A DNA stretch of 64,000 bases from Vannielia sp. (GTDB lineage: Bacteria > Pseudomonadota > Alphaproteobacteria > Rhodobacterales > Rhodobacteraceae). Shown piece after piece: positions 55,147-63,279 of this stretch. Positions within the stretch are counted from its first letter, which is position 1. Each line of letters begins with the position of its first letter. The position numbers were made by a program, and so were the translations under genes. The stretch lies in the NCBI RefSeq assembly GCF_029212645.1, contig NZ_JARGND010000014.1, positions 1 to 64,000 of the forward strand, written 5' to 3'. Under the pieces are notes generated by a model. The model was not told the DNA's origin, did no database searches, and worked only from the letters and a program-made list of their open reading frames with translations.

Positions 55147-57024
55147 ATGATCGCCTTCTTCAAGCTCCTCTTCCGCAACCGCCTCGCCGCTGTTGGCGCT
55201 GTGGTTCTCACGGTGATCGTGCTCATGGCCCTCGCCGTGCCGATCCTGCCGCTGAAAGACCCCAACCTGCCCCACACCGCCGCCCGCTTCACGCCGCCCT
55301 TCTCCGAGGGCTACCTGCTGGGCGCCGATCATCTTGGCCGTGACCAGCTTTCGCGGCTGCTCTGGGGCACCCGCACCTCCCTTGCCGTAGGGGCCGTTGC
55401 CGCCTTTCTTGCGGCCTTCCTTGGCTCGGCCATCGGCATCCTCTCGGGTTACTTCGGCGGGCGCACCGATAACATCCTGATGCGCCTGATCGATATGCTC
55501 ATGGCCTTCCCCTATATCCTCCTCGCGCTGGCCATCGTTGCCGCGCTGGGCACCGGGCTCATCAACGCCCTGATCGCGGTTGCCGCCGTCAACATCCCCT
55601 TCTTTGCCCGCAATATCCGGGGCATCACCGTGGGCCTCTCGCACCGCGAATTTGTTGATGCGGCGCGGCTGGCAGGCAAGGGGCACAGCCGGATCATCCT
55701 GTCCGAAATCCTGCCAAATGTGTTGCCGGTGATCGTGATCGCCATGTCCACCACCGTCGGCTGGATGATCCTTGAAACGGCGGGCCTGTCGTTCCTCGGC
55801 CTCGGCTCGCAGCCGCCCGATAGTGACCTCGGCTCAATGCTCGGCCTCGCCCGCGCCGCCTTTACCACCCACCCGCACACCTCGATCATCCCCGGCGTGA
55901 TGATCTTCCTGATCGTCATGTCGGTGAACCTGCTGGGCGATGGCGTGCGTGACGCACTTGATCCCCGCCTTCGCTCCGGCGCTCTGTCCCGGCCCATGGC
56001 CGTTACCAAGGTGGCGCGCAACCGCACCCTGCCCGCCGCCGCCACCCCCGCCCCGCTGCTGGCGGTCGATGATCTTGAAACCCAGTTCCATGTGGGCGAG
56101 CGTCGCTATGAGGCGGTGGGCAAGGTCTCGCTTCAGGTGAACCCCGGTGAATGCCTCGGCATCATCGGGGAAAGCGGCTCTGGCAAATCCGTCACCGCGC
56201 TTTCCCTCACCGGCCTCGTCGCCTCTCCGCCCGGTGTCATCACCGGCGGCGCGGTGCGCCTTGAGGGCGATGATCTGCTCTCGGCCAATTACGAGACCCT
56301 GCGCTCTATACGCGGCAACCGCATTGCCTATATCTTCCAGGATCCCCTCTCGACGCTGCACCCGCTCTACACCGTGGGCGACCAACTGGCCGAAGCCATC
56401 CGTTGCCACGCCCCCGTCAGCCGCGCCGATGCCAAAAGCCGCGCACTGGAGTTGATGGAAGCCGTGCGCATCCCCAATGCCGCCACCCGCCTCTCGTCCT
56501 ATCCGCATGAAATGTCGGGCGGGATGCGCCAGCGGGTCGGCATCGCCATGGCCATGGCCAATGACCCCGATATCATCATCGCCGATGAACCAACCACCGC
56601 GCTCGATGTCACCGTGCAGGCGCAAATCCTGTCGCTGCTCAATGACCTGCGCCGCGAGCGGGGGCTGGCGATCGTGTTCATCACCCATGATTTCGGCGTG
56701 GTGGCCCAACTCTGTGATCGTGTCGCCGTCATGTATGCAGGCCGCATCGTGGAAGAGGGACCAACCGATGCCATCCTCGCCACGCCCGCCCACCCCTACA
56801 CCAAGCGCCTCATCGCTTGCGTGCCCGAGCTTGGCGGCGGGCGGCGTGAGCTTGCGGCCATCCCCGGCCTGCCCCCGATGGTCGATGATCTGCCCCCCGG
56901 CTGCCACTTCGCGCCGCGCTGCGACAAGGCCACGGCAGAATGCCGCGTTGGCTACATCGCCCTGCGGGAAGGAAAGCAGCAACGCGCCGTCCGCTGCATC
57001 CACCCCGAGGAGGACATCGCATGA
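55147..57024 (+). CDS. Fused ABC permease (DppC-type) and ATP-binding protein (DppD-type)
   Basis: N-term [49 protein letters not shown]; linker; C-term [51 protein letters not shown]; one open frame. Confidence 0.92.
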   Translation: MIAFFKLLFRNRLAAVGAVVLTVIVLMALAVPILPLKDPNLPHTAARFTPPFSEGYLLGADHLGRDQLSRLLWGTRTSLAVGAVAAFLAAFLGSAIGILSGYFGGRTDNILMRLIDMLMAFPYILLALAIVAALGTGLINALIAVAAVNIPFFARNIRGITVGLSHREFVDAARLAGKGHSRIILSEILPNVLPVIVIAMSTTVGWMILETAGLSFLGLGSQPPDSDLGSMLGLARAAFTTHPHTSIIPGVMIFLIVMSVNLLGDGVRDALDPRLRSGALSRPMAVTKVARNRTLPAAATPAPLLAVDDLETQFHVGERRYEAVGKVSLQVNPGECLGIIGESGSGKSVTALSLTGLVASPPGVITGGAVRLEGDDLLSANYETLRSIRGNRIAYIFQDPLSTLHPLYTVGDQLAEAIRCHAPVSRADAKSRALELMEAVRIPNAATRLSSYPHEMSGGMRQRVGIAMAMANDPDIIIADEPTTALDVTVQAQILSLLNDLRRERGLAIVFITHDFGVVAQLCDRVAVMYAGRIVEEGPTDAILATPAHPYTKRLIACVPELGGGRRELAAIPGLPPMVDDLPPGCHFAPRCDKATAECRVGYIALREGKQQRAVRCIHPEEDIA

Positions 57025-57980
57025 CCAAGCTCGCCCTCAAGGTCGATAACCTGTCCAAGACCTTCACCATCGGCGGTGGCCTCCTGTCAAAGTCCCGCCC
57101 CGGCGTGCGCGCCGTGCGCCCCGTGTCCTTCGAGGTGCCCGAGGGCGAAACCCTTGGCGTGGTCGGTGAAAGTGGCTGCGGCAAATCCACCTTCGCGCGG
57201 ATGCTGGTGGGCCTGCTGGAGCCGACGACCGGCCATATCGAGATCGCTGGCAAGGCGCTGGATAATGCCGATCCCGCCGCCTTTGGCCGTCTCATCCAAT
57301 ACATGTTCCAGGACCCGATCTCATCGCTGAACCCGCGTAAGACCATCCGCCAGATCATGGAGGCCCCGCTGCGCCTGCTGCACGGCATGGACAAGCCCCA
57401 GCGCACTGCCCGCATTGCCGAAATATTTGCCTCGGTGAACCTGCGCGAAGAGTTCCTTGATCGCTACCCGCACGAGTTTTCCGGCGGTCAGGCCCAGCGC
57501 ATCGGCATCGCCCGCGCGCTGGCCGCCGCGCCCGAGATTATCATTCTGGATGAGCCGGTATCGGCGCTTGATGTTTCGGTGCAGGCGCAGGTGCTCAACC
57601 TGATGGCGCGGCTCAAGAAGGAGTTCAACCTCACCTACCTCTTCATCTCCCACGATCTTGCGGTGGTCGAGGCGGTGAGTGACCGGATCATGGTGCTCTA
57701 CTTCGGTGCCGTGGTCGAGATTGGCCGCGCCGAAGATGTGTTCCGCGCGCCCAAGCACCCCTATACCAAGCTGCTGGCCGATAGTGCGCCGGTGGTGGGC
57801 CGCGCCCTCACCGCGCCCGAATCCGCCGCCGCCGAACTGCCCGATCCGCTCAACCCGCCGCGCGGTTGTGCCTTTGCCACCCGCTGCCCCCGCGCTACAG
57901 ATGAGTGTCGCGCCAATGATCCACCGCTTACCCAAATGGGAGATTCCCAGTTTGCCGCCTGTTTCCACCCCCTCTCCTGA
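57021..57980 (+). CDS. Peptide ABC transporter ATP-binding protein (DppF-type)
   Basis: GESGCGKSTFARMLVGLLEPTTG; EFSGGQAQRIGIARALAAAPEIIILDEPVSALDVSVQAQ. Confidence 0.95.
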   Translation: MTKLALKVDNLSKTFTIGGGLLSKSRPGVRAVRPVSFEVPEGETLGVVGESGCGKSTFARMLVGLLEPTTGHIEIAGKALDNADPAAFGRLIQYMFQDPISSLNPRKTIRQIMEAPLRLLHGMDKPQRTARIAEIFASVNLREEFLDRYPHEFSGGQAQRIGIARALAAAPEIIILDEPVSALDVSVQAQVLNLMARLKKEFNLTYLFISHDLAVVEAVSDRIMVLYFGAVVEIGRAEDVFRAPKHPYTKLLADSAPVVGRALTAPESAAAELPDPLNPPRGCAFATRCPRATDECRANDPPLTQMGDSQFAACFHPLS

Positions 57981-58713
57981 GCCCAAACTCTCGCGCCCGG
58001 TCCGCGTGGCCGAAGCGATCAAGACATGGGTCGTCGAACAGGGCCTCAAAGCCGGTGATCGCCTCCCCTCCGAGGCCGAATTGATCGAGCGGTTCGGCAT
58101 GGCCAAGGGCACCATCCGCGAGGCGATGCGGATACTTGAGGCGCAAGGATTGGTGAAAACCCGCACCGGCCCCGGCGGCGGCAGCTTCGTACATGAGCCG
58201 GGCCAGGATCGCGCCCGCGCGCTGTTGGGCAATTACTTCTACTTCAAGGATCTCACGATCACCGACATTTACGAGTTGCGCCGCGTGCTGGAGCCTGAAC
58301 TTGCCGCCTCGCTGGCCGGGCAACTCTCCGCTGAGGTGTTGGCCGAGCTTGAGGCCACCATCGCCAGCTACGACAGCCCCGCCACCACGCTGGAGGAGGA
58401 GCGCGAACAGCACGTCGCCTCCCTGCGCTTCCACGCGCTGCTGGCGGCGCAGTCCAAAAACCCGCTGCTCAGCTTCACGATCGATTTCATGGTCAAGATC
58501 CTGTCAGACCTCACCGTCTATAAGGAGCTCTACGCCCCTCCCAATGTTGAGCTGTGGCGACAAGGCCGTGACTTCCAGCGCCGCCTCCTCGCTGCGCTGC
58601 GCTCGGGCGATCCCGAAAAGGCCCGCTCGATCATGGCCGCCCATATGGAATCCGCGCAAAAGCTGATGCAGGGCCAGGAGGCGCAAATGCTGCGCCGCTT
58701 CATGGCCGGTTAG
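57916..58713 (+). CDS. GntR-family (FCD/FadR-like) transcriptional regulator
   Basis: VAEAIKTWVVEQGLKAGDRLPSEAELIERFGMAKGTIREAMRILEAQGLVKTRTGPGGGSFV; ELRRVLEPELAASLA; start overlaps end of previous gene. Confidence 0.93.
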   Translation: MIHRLPKWEIPSLPPVSTPSPEPKLSRPVRVAEAIKTWVVEQGLKAGDRLPSEAELIERFGMAKGTIREAMRILEAQGLVKTRTGPGGGSFVHEPGQDRARALLGNYFYFKDLTITDIYELRRVLEPELAASLAGQLSAEVLAELEATIASYDSPATTLEEEREQHVASLRFHALLAAQSKNPLLSFTIDFMVKILSDLTVYKELYAPPNVELWRQGRDFQRRLLAALRSGDPEKARSIMAAHMESAQKLMQGQEAQMLRRFMAG

Positions 58714-58758
58714 GCGACCGGCCGCTGCGTTCGCTTAACCTTCGGGCCAGAAATCCGA

Positions 58759-58797
58759 TGCGCATGGATTGTGCATCACATGTGCATCGGTTGTGGC
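58759..58797 (-). repeat. 39-bp intergenic motif, copy B
   Basis: Reverse complement GCCACAACCGATGCACATGTGATGCACAATCCATGCGCA; two mismatches to 8117-8155. Confidence 0.9.
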
Positions 58798-58867
58798 TGT
58801 GATCTCGTTGCGATGAACGGCAAAAATCGCACAAGCGTTAACCCCCCGCCCGCGCAACGTTTGGCCC

Positions 58868-59635
58868 CTATCCCGGCTGGCGCTCGGCCCATCCGGCAAA
58901 GGTGTTTTCGAGCCAGACCACGATGTAATAAAGCAAGATGCCAAGCCCCGCGAGCGCGATCAGAACGGCAAACATCAACGGGTAGTCAGAGTTGGTTTTT
59001 GCACTGTCAAACAAGGCCCCAAGCCCCCTCCCGTGGGGGGAAACGATCTCCATCAGGTTGGTCCCGATAAAGGCCAGAGTGACGGCCACTTTCAGCGCCC
59101 CAAAGAATTCCGGCAGGGTTTTCGGCAGCGCGATTTTCCAGAATATCGTCGCCTGCGACGCCCCCAAAGCCCTTAGAATATCACGATATTCCGGCTCCAG
59201 CGTGCTGAGACCAATCGAGATGCTCACAGCAATCGGGAAGAAGGAAATCATGAAAGCAATCAGCACGGTGTTGAAGTCATGCGCGCCAACAAACATCAGC
59301 GCCACAATCGGCACCACGGTCGCCTTGGGAATCGCGTTGAAGCCTACCAGCAAGGGGTAAAGCGCCTCTCGCATGGTGCGCGAAAAGCCCATCACCATGC
59401 CAATCCCAACGCCTACAATGATCGCAAGGACAAGCCCCACAACGGTGCGCCACAGGGTTTGCCAGCCCATGATAAAGAAGAGATTCCAGTACTTTGCATA
59501 GGCCGGAACCAGATCAGACGGCGAGGCCATCTTGTAGTTCGGCCAGCCCATCACCCAAACCAGAGCTTCCCACAGGATGAGGAAAATCACGACCGCGAGG
59601 ACCGGAACGAAAAACTTGCGCAAACCGGGGTTCAT
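58868..59635 (-). CDS. ABC transporter permease (nitrate/sulfonate/NMT1 type)
   Basis: WRTVVGLVLAIIVGVGIGMVMGFSRTMREALYPLLVGFNAIPKATVVPIVALMFVG; ALGASQATIFWKIALPKTLPEFFGALKVAVTLAFIG. Confidence 0.93.
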   Translation of the reverse strand: MNPGLRKFFVPVLAVVIFLILWEALVWVMGWPNYKMASPSDLVPAYAKYWNLFFIMGWQTLWRTVVGLVLAIIVGVGIGMVMGFSRTMREALYPLLVGFNAIPKATVVPIVALMFVGAHDFNTVLIAFMISFFPIAVSISIGLSTLEPEYRDILRALGASQATIFWKIALPKTLPEFFGALKVAVTLAFIGTNLMEIVSPHGRGLGALFDSAKTNSDYPLMFAVLIALAGLGILLYYIVVWLENTFAGWAERQPG

Positions 59636-60429
59636 GCCACGCCCTCCTCAACCGGCGCCCGCCCTTGCGCCACCTCGATCTGGTGGCGCAGAACGGCCAG
59701 CATCTCAGCCGCCTCGGGGGTGTAAAGATGCTCCAGATCCCGTGGCCCGGTGTTGGGCACATCCAGCACATATTGCGTTCTGGCAGGCCGCCCTGAAAGG
59801 ACAACCACCTGATCCGCAAGGAAAATCGACTCGCGCAAATCATGGGTAATCAGCACCCCGGTAAACGGCTCTGCCTCTTTCACCTTGTGCATCGTTTGCC
59901 ACAAATCCTCACGGGTAAAGGCGTCCAGCGCACCAAACGGCTCATCCAGAATCAGCACCTCTGGCTTGTGCACCAGTGAGCGGCACAGGCTCGCGCGTTG
60001 CCGCATCCCGCCCGAAAGCTCGCTTGGCCGCTTGTCCTCAAACCCCTCCAGCCCCACCAGCGCCAGCAGGTAGCGCGCCCGCTCCTTCTGCTCTTTACGG
60101 CTCAATTTCGTGGGCACAATCTCCAGCGGCAGCATCACGTTTTGCAGGATGGTGCGCCATTCCAGAAGCACCGGGTTTTGAAAGGCCATGCCCACCGTCG
60201 AGCGCGGCCCCTTCACCCGTTCGCCATGCAACCAAACCTCGCCCACATCCGGCATCATCAGCCCCGCCACAAGGCGCGTCAGGGTGGATTTTCCGCAGCC
60301 AGACGGACCAACAACCGCAACAAAACCGCCCTCCGGCACGGCAATTTCAAGCCCGTCAAGCACCGGCAAAGGCCCGTCAGCCGTTGTGTAGGCGTGGCGC
60401 ACGCCCTTGATTTCGATGAGGTTATTCAT
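59632..60429 (-). CDS. ABC transporter ATP-binding protein (nitrate/sulfonate type)
   Basis: VVGPSGCGKSTLTRLVAGLMMPDVGEVWLHGERVKGPRSTVGMAFQNPVLLEWRTILQNVMLPLEI; ELSGGMRQRASLCRSLVHKPEVLILDEPFGALD. Confidence 0.95.
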   Translation of the reverse strand: MNNLIEIKGVRHAYTTADGPLPVLDGLEIAVPEGGFVAVVGPSGCGKSTLTRLVAGLMMPDVGEVWLHGERVKGPRSTVGMAFQNPVLLEWRTILQNVMLPLEIVPTKLSRKEQKERARYLLALVGLEGFEDKRPSELSGGMRQRASLCRSLVHKPEVLILDEPFGALDAFTREDLWQTMHKVKEAEPFTGVLITHDLRESIFLADQVVVLSGRPARTQYVLDVPNTGPRDLEHLYTPEAAEMLAVLRHQIEVAQGRAPVEEGVA

Positions 60430-60492
60430 TGGCGGCTCTTTCGTGCGTGTCCGGTGGCCCGCGTGCATAATCGGGGCCACCGGGTTTTGCGA

Positions 60493-61521
60493 TTACTTCA
60501 GCGCAAAGCCGCCTTCAGGCAGGTAATCACCCGTGAAATAGAGCGAGGCATCGGGCTCGTTCTGAAATTCATAGGTGGTGGCGATCTGCTCGATCGCGCT
60601 GGCAAAGCGGGCCTCGTCAATCGGGCCAAAGCCGTTGGTCGTGGTCGCATCGGTCAGCACGTTGGCATCAATCGAAAGTTGCAAACGGCGCTGCTCCAGC
60701 GCAGCGTCGGCGGCCGGGTTCCGCTCGATCAGGCTGGCGGTGGCGGCGGCAGGGTCAGCAATGGCGTCTTTCCAGCCCGCAGCCACGGCGGCCAAAAAGC
60801 CCTTCAGCTCATCCGTGTGGTCAGCCGCCCACTCAGTGTTGACGATGATCGCATTCCCGTAAAGGTCCACCCCGTAATCAGCCATTAACAAAGTCGAGAT
60901 ATCTTCCTCGTCAACGCCCAGCCGAACAAGGTTGAGGTATGAACTGAAAGAGAAGCCGGTGATCGCCGCAACATTACCCTCGGCCAGCATCGGCTCACGG
61001 GTCGGGAAGCCAACAGGCTCCACGGTGATCGCCTCCATGTCGAGGCCGTTTTCAGCGGCAAAGATCGGGAACTGCGCCCATGCGCCATCGGGCGGCGGTG
61101 CGCCCAGAACCTTGCCTTCAAGGTCTTTAGGGGCGCTGACGCCCAGCGATTTGCGGCCAATAACGGCAAAAGGCGGCTTGTCGTAGATCATCATCACCGC
61201 GGTCACGGGCGCGCCGGGGTTCTGGTCGAGGAATTTGATGAGCGAGTTGATATCGGCAAAGCCAACCGGGAAGGCCCCGGTGGCCACTTTCGGGATCGCA
61301 TCAAGCGACCCGGAGCCTGCGGTGATCTCCACACTCAGCCCGTTCTCCCCGAAGTGGCCATTGTCGATGGCCGCAAAGTAAGGGGCAGCAGGGCCCTCAA
61401 ATTTCCAGTCCAGCGCAAAGGGAACAGCCATCGCATGGCTCTCCGCGCGGGTCTCTGTGGTGGTGGCGGTCAAAGCGGTGGCCAGCACGGCCCCAGCGCC
61501 AAGGATGTTTCGGATGAACAA
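60493..61521 (-). CDS. ABC transporter substrate-binding protein (NMT1/THI5-like)
   Basis: Signal peptide; VPFALDWKFEGPAAPYFAAIDNGHFGENGLSVEITAGSGSLDAIPKVATGAFPVGFADINSL; TTG start. Confidence 0.92.
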   Translation of the reverse strand: MFIRNILGAGAVLATALTATTTETRAESHAMAVPFALDWKFEGPAAPYFAAIDNGHFGENGLSVEITAGSGSLDAIPKVATGAFPVGFADINSLIKFLDQNPGAPVTAVMMIYDKPPFAVIGRKSLGVSAPKDLEGKVLGAPPPDGAWAQFPIFAAENGLDMEAITVEPVGFPTREPMLAEGNVAAITGFSFSSYLNLVRLGVDEEDISTLLMADYGVDLYGNAIIVNTEWAADHTDELKGFLAAVAAGWKDAIADPAAATASLIERNPAADAALEQRRLQLSIDANVLTDATTTNGFGPIDEARFASAIEQIATTYEFQNEPDASLYFTGDYLPEGGFALK

Positions 61522-61971
61522 GCTCTATCTCCCAGGATATCAATGTGTAGACGGTCCGAACCTAAATATCTCGCACCGGATCGTAAGCGGCGATCGCTCC
61601 ATGCTCCCAACCATACAGGGAAACGCCCTTTTGTTAAGCACATGTTCTGCATGTCGCCTAAATATTGAACATGCGGGTGCCAAGCTTTGGTGGACGGTAG
61701 GTTCATAAAATCTCAAGAATTTCGCCCCGATCCACCTGCCCCCCATCCAGGCTTCGCTAGTCTGACATCGGCGGGATTTGCTAAACGGTCAAAGAACCCA
61801 AGACCTGAAAAGAGCGAACCCCAAATAACGGACCCTCAGGAGAGCAGGTCGCCCAGCTTGGCCGATGGACGAAGAAACAGAACGATACGGATTCGGAGAC
61901 GATGACGCCAACATTCCGTTCTGAATCTTGCTTGAACGAGCCGCATGTTGCGTTTAAACGGGCGGTCGCGT

Positions 61972-62023
61972 GCCTCAATAGTTCAGCAGGTAGAGCAGGT
62001 CCTTCGTAAGTAGCGGGTCCCCG
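61972..62023 (+). pseudogene. tRNA-Thr(CGT)-like fragment, 5' half only
   Basis: GCCTCAATAGTTCAGCAGGTAGAGCAGGTCCTTCGTAAGTAGCGGGTCCCC aligns with D-arm and anticodon arm of the tRNA at 62097; no T-arm/acceptor end. Confidence 0.65.
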
Positions 62024-62096
62024 CGAAAATGGCTTGCAAAACTAAAGAGTTCGGGGCACGGGAGAAGAATTAGTAGGGCCATAGTAGGGCCTGTAA

Positions 62097-62172
62097 GCCG
62101 CTGTAGCTCAGATGGTAGAGCACGTCATTCGTAATGATGGGGTCGGAGGTTCGAGTCCTCTCAGCGGCACCA
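62097..62172 (+). tRNA. tRNA-Thr (anticodon CGT)
   Basis: GCCGCTG...CAGCGGC acceptor stem, TAGCTCAGATGGTAGAGCA D-arm, CATTCGTAATG anticodon arm, GGAGGTTCGAGTCCTC T-arm, encoded CCA. Confidence 0.95.
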
Positions 62173-62577
62173 TTCTTCTTAGTTCCTAATAATTTTATTG
62201 ACGACTACAGACTACCAAGCGTTGGCTGGGTGGGAGGCACAACATTTTGACCTACACGGATTAGACACAGTTTTGGTGACCACGCTGGAACAGGTGAAAA
62301 AGTTGAGGAACGAATTAGAAATGGCCTAGAAGACCGCTTGACTGACACTGACCTTGGATGTGCACGGGTAAACCCCCAAAAAGACCGCACTACAGGTCCT
62401 ATGGCGTCCCTGGAGCGCCTTGGTGGACCGCCCGGAGGTTATACCCACCATATGCGCAAAACCGCCGCTGCTCAGCCTAAATGCTTCGCTTGTTTCCTTA
62501 CTGTAGGGAGAAGAAAGAGGTTCTTGTATGGGTGATATAGGGTGTATTGGCAAAATTGGTGACCACCACCACGGTGC

Positions 62578-62602
62578 AAAAAAGGGCGGCACAAAGCCGC
62601 CC
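62578..62602 (-). terminator. Rho-independent terminator, minus strand
   Basis: Minus strand GGGCGGC-TTTGT-GCCGCCC-TTTTTT. Confidence 0.9.
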
Positions 62603-62623
62603 CGTTTGCCTATTTCACATATA

Positions 62624-62845
62624 TCAAAACGGCGTACCGCCACCGCTCTCAAGACCGCTGTAGTCATAGTCAGGCTCGATATCACCCAGCCACTCATCCG
62701 TCTCTTCCGACCAAGGGATTGGCTGACCGATAAAGTCTTCGAACATCCTGCGACAATCTTGCAAGGGAGGAAAATGGTAACGCATTGAACGTTCGACCAC
62801 CGTCTCGCCGTGTGTGCCGTAGCCCGCTATGAACTTCCCACTTTA
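62624..62845 (-). pseudogene. C-terminal remnant of an accessory/phage-like gene; may be a 53-aa ORF from ATG at 62785
   Basis: Open frame SGKFIAGYGTHGETVVERSMRYHFPPLQDCRRMFEDFIGQPIPWSEETDEWLGDIEPDYDYSGLESGGGTPF*, preceded by in-frame stop TAA and followed by a terminator; not in ORF track (below size cutoff). Confidence 0.45.
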
Positions 62846-62886
62846 AACCTTTTTGATGCCGGTGAAAACTTTACCCAGATCGCGGC

Positions 62887-63128
62887 GGCTCTGTTGCACA
62901 AATCGTGGTGTGAACGGAGTTCCCCTTTCCCTGGACACACTTATCCTACGGGCTCAGTTTTGGGTATGCCAAGAGCGGTGTAGCGATTGAGCACCGCGAT
63001 CCGGACTTGGAGCTCGGCAACCTGCCGGTCGAAGTCTCGTGCCATGAGGCCTTGGCCAAGGAGTTTGACGCAGTTCATCTTTGTCTCTGCGCGGCTTCGT
63101 CGGTGATAGCCGGTCAACTTTCGCCAGA
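62887..63128 (-). mobile_element. IS5-family element remnant: transposase C-terminus plus one terminal inverted repeat
   Basis: Minus frame 63127-62941 reads WRKLTGYHRRSRAETKMNCVKLLGQGLMARDFDRQVAELQVRIAVLNRYTALGIPKTEPVG*; GGCTCTGTTGCACAAATC at 62887 resembles IS5/IS903-type ends. Confidence 0.8.
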
Positions 63129-63279
63129 GGGGACTGTTGCATTAATTTGGAAAGGCCGGGATTCAGACCGATCAATCACTCCTTTTATACCACATGTGCG
63201 TGAAACAGATCATTATTAACTATATATAGCTTGCGTCTTACCTCGGAATTTCTGTCATTTGATTAATGCAACAGTCCCC
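63129..63279. mobile_element. 151-bp AT-rich element with 18-bp perfect terminal inverted repeats (MITE-like or IS deletion derivative)
   Basis: GGGGACTGTTGCATTAAT at 63129-63146 and ATTAATGCAACAGTCCCC at 63262-63279. Confidence 0.85.

Noticed and set aside
61522-61700. Possible TPP riboswitch upstream of the NMT1/THI5-like transporter
   Set aside because: No CTGAGA-type thi-box core seen on the minus strand upstream of the start; substrate of NMT1 proteins is not necessarily a thiamine precursor.
61972-62023. Second functional tRNA gene
   Set aside because: D- and anticodon-arm similarity only; no T-arm or matching acceptor stem, so treated as a relic.
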